From Actinomadura mexicana (GTDB lineage Bacteria > Actinomycetota > Actinomycetes > Streptosporangiales > Streptosporangiaceae): a stretch of 64,000 nt of DNA. Under the pieces are notes generated by a model that worked only from the letters and a program-made list of their open reading frames with translations, made no database searches and had not been told where the DNA came from. The position numbers and the translations under genes are program-made. Numbering within the stretch: the stretch's first letter is position 1; each line of letters opens with the position of its first letter. The stretch is taken from contig NZ_FZNP01000018.1 in the NCBI RefSeq assembly GCF_900188105.1, positions 1 through 64,000 on the forward strand, given 5' to 3'. Of the stretch, positions 7,929 to 16,133 are shown piece by piece.

Positions 7929-8578
7929 CGACCGTGCGGACCCACCGCGACGACGGCCCGCTGTCGCACGCCCTCGGCCGGGTGGCGGGCGGGAGGCTCC
8001 CGCCGCTGCCGGTCGCCGTGCTCGCGGCGGCCGCCGCGGGCGTCCTGCTCGCCGCGGGCCCGCAGCCCGGAACGCGGCTCGGGCCCGAACCGGCGGTGTT
8101 CGCGCCGCTCGTCGTGCTGCTGCTGGCCGGGCCGGCGTCCGAGAACCCGCACGCCGGGCGGCTGGACTGGCTGGTTCCGCCCATTCTGCGCGGGATCGAG
8201 TATGGTTACCTCGCCGTGTTGGGGGACGCGCGGGCAGTCCCGGCGCCGCTCGTCTACGTGCTGCTCACGGTTCTCGCGCTCCACCACTACGACGCCGCCT
8301 ACCGCACCCGCCAGGGGCGCCGGCCGCCGCGGTGGGTCCGCCTCGCCGGGCTCGGCTGGGAGGGCCGGATGCTGTTCACGGCCTTCGCGGGGGTGTTCGC
8401 GCCGCTTCCGTTCGCGTACGCGGCGCTGGCCGCCTACCTTGGCGTGTTGTCCGGCGGAGAGAGCGCCGCCACGTGGGCGCGGCACGGCCGCGCCGGCGGA
8501 GTGACGATCGACCTGACGAAGAAGTTGTCCGGGGGTGTGGGGGACGGTCCCCACGGCGAGAGGGAGAAGAGAGCATGA
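7925..8578 (+). CDS. DUF5941-like integral membrane protein
   Basis: 217 residues with hydrophobic segments at about 28-45, 55-70, 100-118 and 145-175, and conserved-looking aromatic/charged loops (HHYDAAYRTRQG, LGWEGRMLF). In other actinomycetes I recall a domain of this type (DUF5941) fused to nucleotidyltransferase and CDP-alcohol phosphotransferase domains; here these would be separate adjacent genes. I cannot verify that recollection. The start overlaps the upstream stop and its own stop overlaps the LicC-like start (ATGA both times), so expression is coupled. Biochemical role unknown; a membrane scaffold for the neighbouring phosphotransferase is plausible. Confidence 0.7.
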   Translation: MTTVRTHRDDGPLSHALGRVAGGRLPPLPVAVLAAAAAGVLLAAGPQPGTRLGPEPAVFAPLVVLLLAGPASENPHAGRLDWLVPPILRGIEYGYLAVLGDARAVPAPLVYVLLTVLALHHYDAAYRTRQGRRPPRWVRLAGLGWEGRMLFTAFAGVFAPLPFAYAALAAYLGVLSGGESAATWARHGRAGGVTIDLTKKLSGGVGDGPHGEREKRA

Positions 8579-9306
8579 TCGGCATGGTGCTGGCGGCGGG
8601 CGCGGGCCGGAGGCTGCGGCCGTACACCGACACCCTCCCCAAGGCCCTGGTCCCCGTGGACGGCGAGACCACCATCCTCGACATCGCCCTCGGCAACCTC
8701 GCCGAGGTCGGGCTGACCGACGTCGTGATCGTCGTCGGCTACCGCGCGGAAGCGGTGCGCGAGCGCAAGGCGGCCCTTGAGGAGCGGTACGGCGTGTCGC
8801 TCACGCTCGTCCACAACGACAAGGCCGAGGAGTGGAACAACGCCTACTCCATGTGGCTTGCTCGGGAGCACTTCTCCAAGGGCGTCCTGATGGTCAACGG
8901 CGACACGGTCCATCCGGTGAGCGTCGAGAAGACCCTATTGGCGAACCGCGGACCGGACATCCTCCTGGCGGTGGACGACGTGAAAACTCTCGCCGACGAG
9001 GAGATGAAGGTGATCCTCGACGGTGAGGGCCACCTGCGGACCATCACCAAGCTGATGGACCCCGCCACCGCGAACGGCGAGTACATCGGCGCCACCCTGA
9101 TCGAGCCGGCCGCCGCCGGGCCGCTGGCCGACGCGCTCAAGGCCACCTGGGAGGGCGACCCCGACCTCTACTACGAGGACGGCTACCAGGAGCTCGTGAA
9201 CCGAGGCGGCCGCATCGGCGCCGCGCCCATCGGCGAGGTCGCCTGGGTCGAGGTCGACGACCACGACGACCTGGAGAAGGCCCGCCGGATCGCCAAGGGC
9301 TACTGA
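8575..9306 (+). CDS. LicC-like sugar/choline-phosphate nucleotidyltransferase
   Basis: 243 residues. The start MIGMVLAAGAGRRLRPYTD and LPKALVPVDG form the nucleotidyltransferase signature, and VNGDTV provides the metal-binding Asp. EEWNNAYSMWLAREHF matches the (T/W)NN-x2-S(L/M)WLA element that marks the phosphocholine cytidylyltransferase (LicC) branch, rather than typical RmlA or GlmU enzymes. It probably activates a small alcohol phosphate with CTP. The ribosome-binding site AGGGAGAAGAG precedes the ATG. Its position between a membrane protein and a polyol-phosphate dehydrogenase suggests the substrate is the product of the next gene, which is inference. Confidence 0.8.
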   Translation: MIGMVLAAGAGRRLRPYTDTLPKALVPVDGETTILDIALGNLAEVGLTDVVIVVGYRAEAVRERKAALEERYGVSLTLVHNDKAEEWNNAYSMWLAREHFSKGVLMVNGDTVHPVSVEKTLLANRGPDILLAVDDVKTLADEEMKVILDGEGHLRTITKLMDPATANGEYIGATLIEPAAAGPLADALKATWEGDPDLYYEDGYQELVNRGGRIGAAPIGEVAWVEVDDHDDLEKARRIAKGY

Positions 9307-9336
9307 CCGCACGCCCGGCACGACGCGAGGAGGCCC

Positions 9337-10410
9337 ATGCCCCTGCTGACGCGGATGCTGAACGCGCCGCTGTCCATCGACGTGCGGCGCGGAGCCGTGG
9401 CGACCCTCGGCGAGCTGCTCGCCGACAGGCGGATCGTCACCGAGGGGCGCGTCGCGATCGCCGTCGGCCCCGGCCAGGGCGACCAGATCGCCGAGCACGT
9501 CCGGCCGTCCCTGTCCGCCTGCGAGGTGTTCCACGTCGAGGGCGGCACCGTGGACGCGGCGGTCAGCCTCGGCTCCCGGCTGCGCGCCGGGTCCTACGAG
9601 GCGGTCGTCGGCATCGGCGGCGGCCGGACGATCGACGCCACCAAGTACGCGGCGACGCTGTCGGGCATCCCGATGGTGTCGGTCGCCACGAACCTGTCGC
9701 ACGACGGGATCTGCTCGCCGGTCGCCTCCCTCGTCCACGACAAGGGCAAGGGCTCGTTCGGCGTCGTGATGCCGCTGGCGATGATCGTCGACCTCGACTA
9801 CGTGCGCGCCGCGCCCGACCGGCTCGTCCGCGCCGGGATCGGCGACGTGGTGAGCAACTTCTCCGCCGTGGAGGACTGGCTCCTCGCGGCCGACGAGTGC
9901 GGCGAGCGGGTCGACCGGATGGCGCTCACCGTGGCGCGCACCGCCGCCGAGGCCCTGCTGCACCAGCCCGGCACGATCGACTCGGACCGGTTCCTGACCG
10001 TCCTCGCCGAGGGGCTCGTGCTGTCGGGGATGGCGATGGCGTTCGCCGGGGACTCCCGCCCGGCGTCCGGCGGCGACCACGAGATCCTGCACGCGATCGA
10101 CCACCTCTTCCCCGACACCGCCAACCACGGCGAGCTGGCCGGGATCGGCGCCGCGTTCTGCTACCACCTGCGCGCCACCCGGCTCGGCACGGGGCACGAG
10201 CGGCTCGAAGAGATCCTCACCTGCCTCGGACGGCACGGACTGCCCCGGTTCCCGGCCGACATCGGGCTGTCCCCCGAGCAGTTCGCGGAGGCGGTGCGGT
10301 ACGCCCCGCAGACCCGTCCCGGCCGCTATACGATCTTGGAACACCTCAGCCTCGACGAGGACGAGACGCGCAAGGCGGTGCACGAGTATGTCCAGGCCCA
10401 TGGAGGCTGA
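9337..10410 (+). CDS. sn-glycerol-1-phosphate dehydrogenase-like enzyme
   Basis: 357 residues, the usual length. The Rossmann part contains VVGIGGGRTIDATKYA, the NAD(P)-binding GGG motif of the iron/zinc polyol dehydrogenase superfamily. SRPASGGDHEILHAID and TANHGELAGIG are the metal-binding histidine motifs characteristic of glycerol-1-phosphate dehydrogenase (archaeal EgsA, bacterial AraM), which reduces dihydroxyacetone phosphate to sn-glycerol-1-phosphate. NLSHDGICSPVAS is also family-typical. It lies 30 bp after the LicC-like gene and overlaps the CDP-alcohol phosphotransferase downstream. No PcrB-like prenyltransferase is seen, so the known AraM pathway is not the obvious context. Substrate may be another ketose phosphate. 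Confidence 0.82.
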   Translation: MPLLTRMLNAPLSIDVRRGAVATLGELLADRRIVTEGRVAIAVGPGQGDQIAEHVRPSLSACEVFHVEGGTVDAAVSLGSRLRAGSYEAVVGIGGGRTIDATKYAATLSGIPMVSVATNLSHDGICSPVASLVHDKGKGSFGVVMPLAMIVDLDYVRAAPDRLVRAGIGDVVSNFSAVEDWLLAADECGERVDRMALTVARTAAEALLHQPGTIDSDRFLTVLAEGLVLSGMAMAFAGDSRPASGGDHEILHAIDHLFPDTANHGELAGIGAAFCYHLRATRLGTGHERLEEILTCLGRHGLPRFPADIGLSPEQFAEAVRYAPQTRPGRYTILEHLSLDEDETRKAVHEYVQAHGG

Positions 10411-11290
10411 GCTGTCCGGGCAGAACCCTTCCACGCAGCCCCCCGGCTCCCCCGAACCGTCCGGTGCCGCGGAGCCCCCGGGCGACGACCACCGGCCGCA
10501 CCGCAAGGGTGCGAGGATCGCCGACATCCGCCGGTACGGCCAGCCGCCCGGTCTGAAGGACCGGCGCAACGAGGAGCACTGGGCGGGCCGCCTCTACATG
10601 CGCGACCTGTCCCCGTTCTTCGGGTGGATCGCGCTGCGGCTCGGGTTCAGCCCCAACCAGCTGACCTACCTGATGATGCTCAGCGGCGTCCTCGCCGGCG
10701 TCGCGGTGTCGCTGCCCGCCGACCCGCTGTGGACGGCGCTCGCCGGCGCGTTCCTCATCCAGGTCTACCTGCTGCTCGACTGCGTCGACGGAGAGGTCGC
10801 CCGCTACCTGCGGCAGACGTCGGTCGCCGGGGTGTTCCTCGACCGGATCGGCCACTACCTGTCGGAGGTGTCGCTGCTCGCCGGGCTCGGCTTCATGGCG
10901 CAGGGCGGCTGGGAGAACGGCGGCTGGGTCGAGCTCGGCCTGCTCGCCGCCCTCGGCGCCGCGCTGATCAAGGCGGAGACCGACAACGTCGTCGTCGCCC
11001 GCGCCAAGTCCGGGCTGCCCGCCGACCCGACCGGCGGCGACCGCGCGCTGCGGCCCCGCTCCACCGGCATCGCGCTGGCCCGGCAGGCGGCGTCCATGCT
11101 GCGCTTCCACCGCATCATCGGCGCGGTCGAGCTGTCGCTGCTGATCCTCGCCGCCGCCGTGATCGACACGCTCACGGGCGCGGACGACCCCGTCGCGGTC
11201 CGCGTCCTGATGGCCGCGGTCGCCGCCGTCGCCGTCCTCCAGACCCTGCTGCACCTGGTCAGCATCCTGGCCTCCCGGAGGCTGAAGTGA
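10388..11290 (+). CDS. CDP-alcohol phosphatidyltransferase with His in the last catalytic position
   Basis: 300 residues (ATG 10388; an internal ATG at 10400 is also possible). The long hydrophilic N-terminus (about 75 residues) is followed by membrane helices. The family motif is clear: DCVDGEVAR, then GVFLDRIGHYL, which gives Asp, Asp, Asp and finally His156 (codon 10853-10855) where the motif normally has Asp. The family condenses a CDP-alcohol with a second alcohol or alcohol phosphate at the membrane, and the fourth Asp is the proposed base. The gene overlaps the dehydrogenase upstream by 23 bp and the glycosyltransferase downstream (GTGA), indicating tight coupling. Product is unknown. 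Confidence 0.85.
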   Translation: MSRPMEAELSGQNPSTQPPGSPEPSGAAEPPGDDHRPHRKGARIADIRRYGQPPGLKDRRNEEHWAGRLYMRDLSPFFGWIALRLGFSPNQLTYLMMLSGVLAGVAVSLPADPLWTALAGAFLIQVYLLLDCVDGEVARYLRQTSVAGVFLDRIGHYLSEVSLLAGLGFMAQGGWENGGWVELGLLAALGAALIKAETDNVVVARAKSGLPADPTGGDRALRPRSTGIALARQAASMLRFHRIIGAVELSLLILAAAVIDTLTGADDPVAVRVLMAAVAAVAVLQTLLHLVSILASRRLK

Positions 11291-12168
11291 AACTGTCCGT
11301 CGTCGTCCTCACCATGGGCAACCGGCCGCAGGAGCTCGCCCGCGCCGTGCGCAGCGCCCTGGAGCAGGAGCACGTGGACGTCGAGGTCGTCCTCGTCGGC
11401 AACGGCGCCGACCCCGTCGGCGAGGCGGCGGGCGCGCCGCCGTTCGACGACGAGCGCGTCAAGACCCTCAGCCTCCCGAAGAACCTCGGCATCCCGGGCG
11501 GCCGCAACCGCGGCGTGGAGGCGTCCTGCGGCGACGTCATCCTCTTCCTGGACGACGACGGCTGGTACCGCTCGCCCCGCCTCGGCGCCCACCTGCGCGA
11601 CCGGTTCTCCGCCGAACCCGACCTCGGCGTCGTCTCGTTCCGCGTCCGCGACCCCGAGGGCGGGCGCGGCGAGCGCCGCCACGTCCCCCGGCTGCGCGCG
11701 GGCGACCCGGAGCGCTCGTCCGCCGCCACCACGTTCCTCGGCGGCGCCTGCGCGATGCGGCGCGCCGCGTTCGACGCCGGCGGCGGCCTCCCGGAGGACT
11801 TCTTCTACGCCCACGAGGAGACCGACCTCGCCTGGCAGATCCTCAACGCCGGCTACCGCATCGTCTACGACGCCTCGGCGGTGATGTTCCACCCCGCCGT
11901 CCTGCCCACGCGGCACGCGATGTTCTACCGCTACAACGCCCGCAACCGCGTGTGGCTGGCCCGCCGCAACCTGCCGTGGCCCCTGGCGCTCACCTATCTC
12001 ACCGTGTGGGTCGGCATGACCGTCCTGCGCGAGCGCAAGCCGAGCGCCCTCAAGCCCTGGTTCAAGGGCTTCCTGGAGGGCTGGCGCAAGCCCGCCGGCC
12101 CCCGCCGCCCCATCTCCTACCGCACCGCCTGGCGCATGACCCGCACGGGCCGCCCCCCGATCATCTAA
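11287..12168 (+). CDS. family 2 glycosyltransferase, last gene of CDP-alcohol operon
   Basis: 293 residues. The GTG start at 11287 overlaps the upstream stop and follows CGGAGG. GT2 features: VVVLTMGNRPQELARAV at the N-terminus, the DxD-like VILFLDDDGWY, the acceptor region FLGGACAMRRAAF and HEETDLAWQILNAGYR. The C-terminal part has amphipathic helices but no strong membrane segment. It would transfer a sugar from a nucleotide donor, probably to the product of the preceding phosphotransferase. The gene ends convergently with the TetR gene, overlapping it by 4 bp. Confidence 0.87.
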   Translation: MKLSVVVLTMGNRPQELARAVRSALEQEHVDVEVVLVGNGADPVGEAAGAPPFDDERVKTLSLPKNLGIPGGRNRGVEASCGDVILFLDDDGWYRSPRLGAHLRDRFSAEPDLGVVSFRVRDPEGGRGERRHVPRLRAGDPERSSAATTFLGGACAMRRAAFDAGGGLPEDFFYAHEETDLAWQILNAGYRIVYDASAVMFHPAVLPTRHAMFYRYNARNRVWLARRNLPWPLALTYLTVWVGMTVLRERKPSALKPWFKGFLEGWRKPAGPRRPISYRTAWRMTRTGRPPII

Positions 12169-12803
12169 GGGGTGGTCACGGCCGCCACGATGAGGTGGGT
12201 CAGTTCGGTCGTGATGTCGTCGAGGGGGACGTTCTGGTCGCGGGCCGACCAGTGGTGGACGAGGTTGTTCACGGCGCCGATGACGGCGATCATCGTGAGG
12301 CGGTGGTCGCGGTCGACGGCCTCGCCGCGGGCGGCGGCCTCGCGGACCAGCGCGAGCATCGCGTCCTCCCACTGGCCGCGCCAGCGGAAGCGGTGCCGCT
12401 CCAGGCCGGAGCTGACGCCGATCACCTCGACGAACGCGATGCGGGCCCAGCGCGGGTCGCTCGCGGTGACGGTGACGAACGCGCGGACGGCGCCCTCGAC
12501 GCGGGCCGGGAAGCCGGCGCCCGCCGCCTGCGCGTACGCGGCGGAGACGGCCTCGGCGGCGCGCTCGTTGATGCCGCGGTGCAGCGCGGTGAGCAGTTCC
12601 TCGCGCCCGGAGAACTCCTCGTAGAAATTGCGGGTCGACACGCTCGCCGTCGCGCACAGCCGCTCGATGGACGTCGCCGCGTAGCCGCGCGTCCCGAACA
12701 GTTCGAGCCCGGCGGCCAGCAGCCGGTCGCGCCGCTCCGCGCGGCGCTCCTCGGCCGACCGGCCCGCGTAGCTGCGCCTGGGTGCGGGATTGCGGCCGCT
12801 CAT
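12165..12803 (-). CDS. TetR-family transcriptional regulator
   Basis: 212 residues. The N-terminal helix-turn-helix is evident: RRDRLLAAGLELFGTRGYAA, then TSIERLCATASVSTRNFYEE, the recognition helix pattern of TetR proteins. The C-terminal ligand-binding half is helical and lacks recognisable ligand residues. The ATG has a GGAGA ribosome-binding site. It lies 69 bp downstream of the helicase gene on the same strand, so it may be cotranscribed with it. Target and ligand unknown. Confidence 0.9.
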   Translation of the reverse strand: MSGRNPAPRRSYAGRSAEERRAERRDRLLAAGLELFGTRGYAATSIERLCATASVSTRNFYEEFSGREELLTALHRGINERAAEAVSAAYAQAAGAGFPARVEGAVRAFVTVTASDPRWARIAFVEVIGVSSGLERHRFRWRGQWEDAMLALVREAAARGEAVDRDHRLTMIAVIGAVNNLVHHWSARDQNVPLDDITTELTHLIVAAVTTP

Positions 12804-12872
12804 CGATCTCCGTTCACCCGTGCGGATGGGGCAGCGCCAGCCTAACCCCGAGCAGATCGGCGGAGGGTCCCG

Positions 12873-15320
12873 TCAGCCGGTGATCAGCGCGTCCCTCCAC
12901 TGCGGGTCGGCGGTGAGGACGGTCAGGCGCTGCGTGGCCCGCGACACCGCCACGTACAGCACGCGCAGCCCGCGCGGGGACTGGGCGGCGACGGTCTCGG
13001 GCGCCACGATGACGGCCGCGTCGAACTCCAGGCCCTTGGCCTCCAGGACGTCCAGCACCTGGACGCGCTCGGGCAGTCCGGCGCCGAGCCGGTCGCGGTC
13101 GGCGGCGTCCCAGGCGGTGGCGGGCTCGCCGAACAGCGAGGCCTGGCCGCCGGACTCCGCCAGGCAGAGCGGGACGATCAGGCCGATGGTGCCCTCGACC
13201 TGGCCGAGCAGCTCCTCGACGGCGGCGCGGGCGGCGGAGCCGAGACCGGGTTCGGGGACGACCTGGACGACCGGCTCGATCCCGGACGTGCGGACGGCGC
13301 GGGCCGGCCTCGCCTCCGGCAGCGCGCGGGCGAGCACCCGCGCGGAGACCGCCGCGATCTCGGTGGAGTTGCGGTAGTTCGTGGTCAGCTCGTACTCGTG
13401 CCGGGCGCGGGGCGGGGACGCCTTGCGGTTCCGGCGGCGGCCCCGGGACGAGGGGCGTTCGCCGCCGAGCGCGGCCTCCATCGCCCGCCGGGCGGCGGCC
13501 AGGTCCTCCCAGGCGCTCTGGGCGGGGTCCTCGACGATCGTCCAGCTCGCCTGGCGGCCGCGGCGGCCGAGCATCCGCCACTGCATGGGGGACAGGTCCT
13601 GCGCCTCGTCCACGACGAGGTGCGCGTACTCGGGGCGCTCCTCGACCACGCCGTCGTCCACCCGCCGGGAGCGCTCCAGCCGCTCCATGGACGTGGTGAG
13701 CTCCTGCATCTCCGGCTCCCACGTCTCGTCCGCGACCTCCTCGCCGGTGAGGATGTTGACGCCGTCCACGACGAACGGGTCGTCCTCGGACGGGGCCCTG
13801 CGGCGGCGGGACGGGCGGGGCGGGGAGCCGAGCAGCGCGTCGAGTTCGTCCAGCAGCGCGACGTCCTGGTAGCTGAGCGGCGCGCCGTCGCCGGCCCAGG
13901 ACGCGGCCAGCGGCCCGACGTCGGCGCGGTCGAGGTCGCGTCCGGCGGCGGCGCGCAGCCGGGCCGGGTCGCCGAGCGAGCGCAGCACGTCCAGCGGGCC
14001 GCGGATCGGCCACCAGGCGACGAGGAAGTCGGTGAACGCGCGCTGCTCGCGGACCCGCGCGTCGAACCGGGCGCGCTTCGGGTCGCCGTTGCCGCCGCCG
14101 CTCCCGCGCGCGGGCTCCTCGTCGAGGGAGCCCAGCCCGTCGGCGGCGAGGATCGCGTTCCACAGGCCGGCCTCGGCGCCCTCCTCGGCCTCGGCCGCCT
14201 CGGGGCCACCGATCTCGCCGAAGCGGTGCCAGAGGGCGTCCAGGAGCATCTCCGCGGCCCTGCCGCGCGCCGCGTTCACGCTGCCGCGGCTGCGCCGGTG
14301 GACCTCGTTCCTGATGCGGTCGAGGCGGGCGCGGTCGAGGGTGACGACGACGCCCCTGAACACCACGCGCAGCTCGTCCGGGGCGCCGGGAGCATGGTCG
14401 GCCACGGCGCGCCGCAGCACCGTCACCATCGCCTCCGCGCCCTTGACGCGGGCGAGCCGCGGCGTGTCGTGGACGGTCGCGGTGACGCCGTCGACGAGGT
14501 CGCCGAGCGAGCGGAGGGTCGCCGAGCCCTCGCCGAGCGAGGGCAGCACCCGCTCGATGTAGGCGGTGAACCGGCGGTTCGGGCCGACGACGAGGACGCC
14601 GCGGGATCCGAACCGGCGGCGGTGCCGGAACAGCAGGTAGGCGACGCGGTGCAGCGCCACGGCGGTCTTGCCGGTGCCGGGGGCGCCGCGCACGAGGACC
14701 GTCCCGTCGGCGGGCGCGCGGATCACCTCGTCCTGCTCCCGCTGGATCGTCGCGACGATGTCGCGCATCGCGCCCTCGCGGGTGCGGGCGAGCGAGGCGA
14801 GGAAGGCGCCGTCGCCGATGACCGTCATCCCGTCGGACGCCTCCGGGTCGAGCAGGTCGTCCTCCAGGTCGACGACGGTGTGGCCGCGCGAGTGCAGCAC
14901 GCGGCGGCGCACGACGCCGCGCGGGTCCTCGGGGGTGGCGCGGTAGAAGTCCTCGGCGGCGGGCGCCCGCCAGTCGATGACGAGGGAGTCGTGCTCGCCG
15001 GTGCGGACGCCGACGCGGCCGACGTAGCGGACCTCGCGGGAGGCGAGGTCGAGCCGGCCGAACACCAGGCCGTCGTCGGCCACGTCGAGGGCCTGGACGC
15101 GCAGGGCCGCCTGGTGGACCATCGCGTCCCGGTCCACGAGCGAGCCCTTGGTGCCGGCGAGCGACTGGCGGTAGCCCTCGCGGATCATGGCCTGGGCGTC
15201 CGCGCGCATCTCCTCCAGTCGCGCGTAGGCGGTGTCGACGTAGCGCTGTTCGACGGCGATCTCCCGATCCTTCACCGTGCCGCCGGGACCGGTCGGCCGC
15301 CCGTTGACCTGGGACGACAT
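12873..15320 (-). CDS. HelD/HelR-type superfamily 1 helicase acting on RNA polymerase
   Basis: 815 residues. The ATG at 15320 follows GAGGAG by about 8 nt. An N-terminal coiled-coil-prone arm (EQRYVDTAYARLEEMRADAQ) precedes Walker A (RGAPGTGKTAVALHR, about residues 207-221), motif II (VVDEAQDLSPMQWRML) and the C-terminal motif VI region (VLYVAVSRATQRLTVL). The N-terminal arm plus split UvrD-like ATPase is the architecture of HelD, which binds the RNA polymerase channels and recycles stalled polymerase; actinomycete HelR can displace rifamycins. I saw no recognisable rifamycin-associated element upstream, so the recycling role is the safer call. Confidence 0.85.
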   Translation of the reverse strand: MSSQVNGRPTGPGGTVKDREIAVEQRYVDTAYARLEEMRADAQAMIREGYRQSLAGTKGSLVDRDAMVHQAALRVQALDVADDGLVFGRLDLASREVRYVGRVGVRTGEHDSLVIDWRAPAAEDFYRATPEDPRGVVRRRVLHSRGHTVVDLEDDLLDPEASDGMTVIGDGAFLASLARTREGAMRDIVATIQREQDEVIRAPADGTVLVRGAPGTGKTAVALHRVAYLLFRHRRRFGSRGVLVVGPNRRFTAYIERVLPSLGEGSATLRSLGDLVDGVTATVHDTPRLARVKGAEAMVTVLRRAVADHAPGAPDELRVVFRGVVVTLDRARLDRIRNEVHRRSRGSVNAARGRAAEMLLDALWHRFGEIGGPEAAEAEEGAEAGLWNAILAADGLGSLDEEPARGSGGGNGDPKRARFDARVREQRAFTDFLVAWWPIRGPLDVLRSLGDPARLRAAAGRDLDRADVGPLAASWAGDGAPLSYQDVALLDELDALLGSPPRPSRRRRAPSEDDPFVVDGVNILTGEEVADETWEPEMQELTTSMERLERSRRVDDGVVEERPEYAHLVVDEAQDLSPMQWRMLGRRGRQASWTIVEDPAQSAWEDLAAARRAMEAALGGERPSSRGRRRNRKASPPRARHEYELTTNYRNSTEIAAVSARVLARALPEARPARAVRTSGIEPVVQVVPEPGLGSAARAAVEELLGQVEGTIGLIVPLCLAESGGQASLFGEPATAWDAADRDRLGAGLPERVQVLDVLEAKGLEFDAAVIVAPETVAAQSPRGLRVLYVAVSRATQRLTVLTADPQWRDALITG

Positions 15321-15410
15321 GCAGGCTGCTCCTCGCGCGTGTGTCATGCCGGGGACATCCCCCCGGCACCCCGAAGGCGAAAGAGACAGCTTATGCGGTT
15401 CCGGCGGCGC

Positions 15411-16133
15411 TCAGCGTCGGCCGAGCGTCGCCAGGAGCGGTCGGCGCGCCTGCCCGACCCGTACGTGGACGCCCTGGGCGGGGCGCGCGAGCGAGCGGTC
15501 CATCGCGTCGAGGACGAGGCCGTGCGGTGTGCCGGCCGCCGCGTGGACGCAGCGCAGCGTCACGCCCCGCCCGCCGTGCTCGGCCCACAGCGCGTCCGCG
15601 TAGGCGGCCACGGCCGCGGCGGACGGGCTCGCGGGCGGGCCGGAGGCGTCCGGGCAGAGGAACAGCTCCCCGGCCCGTCCCCGTGGGGGGCGACCCCCGG
15701 CACTCCCCGGCGAGGGCGGGTCCGACCCGGGCTCCTCCGCTCCGCCGGCGCTCCGCTCCGGGGACCGGGTCGAACGTTCCAGCATCCCCGGCAGCGTGGC
15801 CTGGACGACGTTGACGGTGCCGAGGACGTTGAGCCGCAGGACGTCCTCCACCTCGCCGAGGGGCTGCGCCAGAACCGGCCCGGACGGCGCGGCCGAAGCG
15901 GCGTGGACGACGCGGTGCACCGGGCCCGTCATCGCCAGCACCTGCGCCAACGCGTCGGGGTCGGTGACGTCGCACACCCGCACGTGCGTGTTGGGGGAGC
16001 GATGCGCCGTCTTGGCGAGGCCGATCTCGTCCACGTCCAACGCGACGACGTCCCACGCCGCCGCGGCCAGCCGGCGCGCCGCCACGGCGCCGAGCCCGTG
16101 CGCGGCGCCCGTCACCAGAGCCGTCCGCTTCAC
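15411..16133 (-). CDS. SDR-family oxidoreductase-like protein, active-site Lys missing
   Basis: 240 residues. The N-terminus KRTALVTGAAHGLGAVAA is a TGxxxGxG dinucleotide-binding motif, with a following DVTDPDAL and the SDR asparagine in RLNVLGTVN. After MLE there is a Gly/Pro/Ser/Arg-rich stretch of about 30 residues not typical of the family. The catalytic YxxxK reads YADAL, so the Lys is replaced, and the usual Ser is unclear (LFLCPDAS). Dehydrogenase activity is therefore doubtful. It overlaps the acetoacetate-decarboxylase-like gene by 4 bp and is cotranscribed with it. It may be an NAD(P)-binding protein without SDR catalysis. Confidence 0.7.
   Translation of the reverse strand: MKRTALVTGAAHGLGAVAARRLAAAAWDVVALDVDEIGLAKTAHRSPNTHVRVCDVTDPDALAQVLAMTGPVHRVVHAASAAPSGPVLAQPLGEVEDVLRLNVLGTVNVVQATLPGMLERSTRSPERSAGGAEEPGSDPPSPGSAGGRPPRGRAGELFLCPDASGPPASPSAAAVAAYADALWAEHGGRGVTLRCVHAAAGTPHGLVLDAMDRSLARPAQGVHVRVGQARRPLLATLGRR

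Noticed and set aside
9337..10410. Generic iron alcohol dehydrogenase or glycerol dehydrogenase
   Set aside because: The SRPASGGDH and HGEL motifs are those of glycerol-1-phosphate dehydrogenases.
12814..15369. Alternative minus-strand frame across the helicase gene
   Set aside because: Arg/Pro/Ala/Gly-only composition; the HelD frame carries all helicase motifs.
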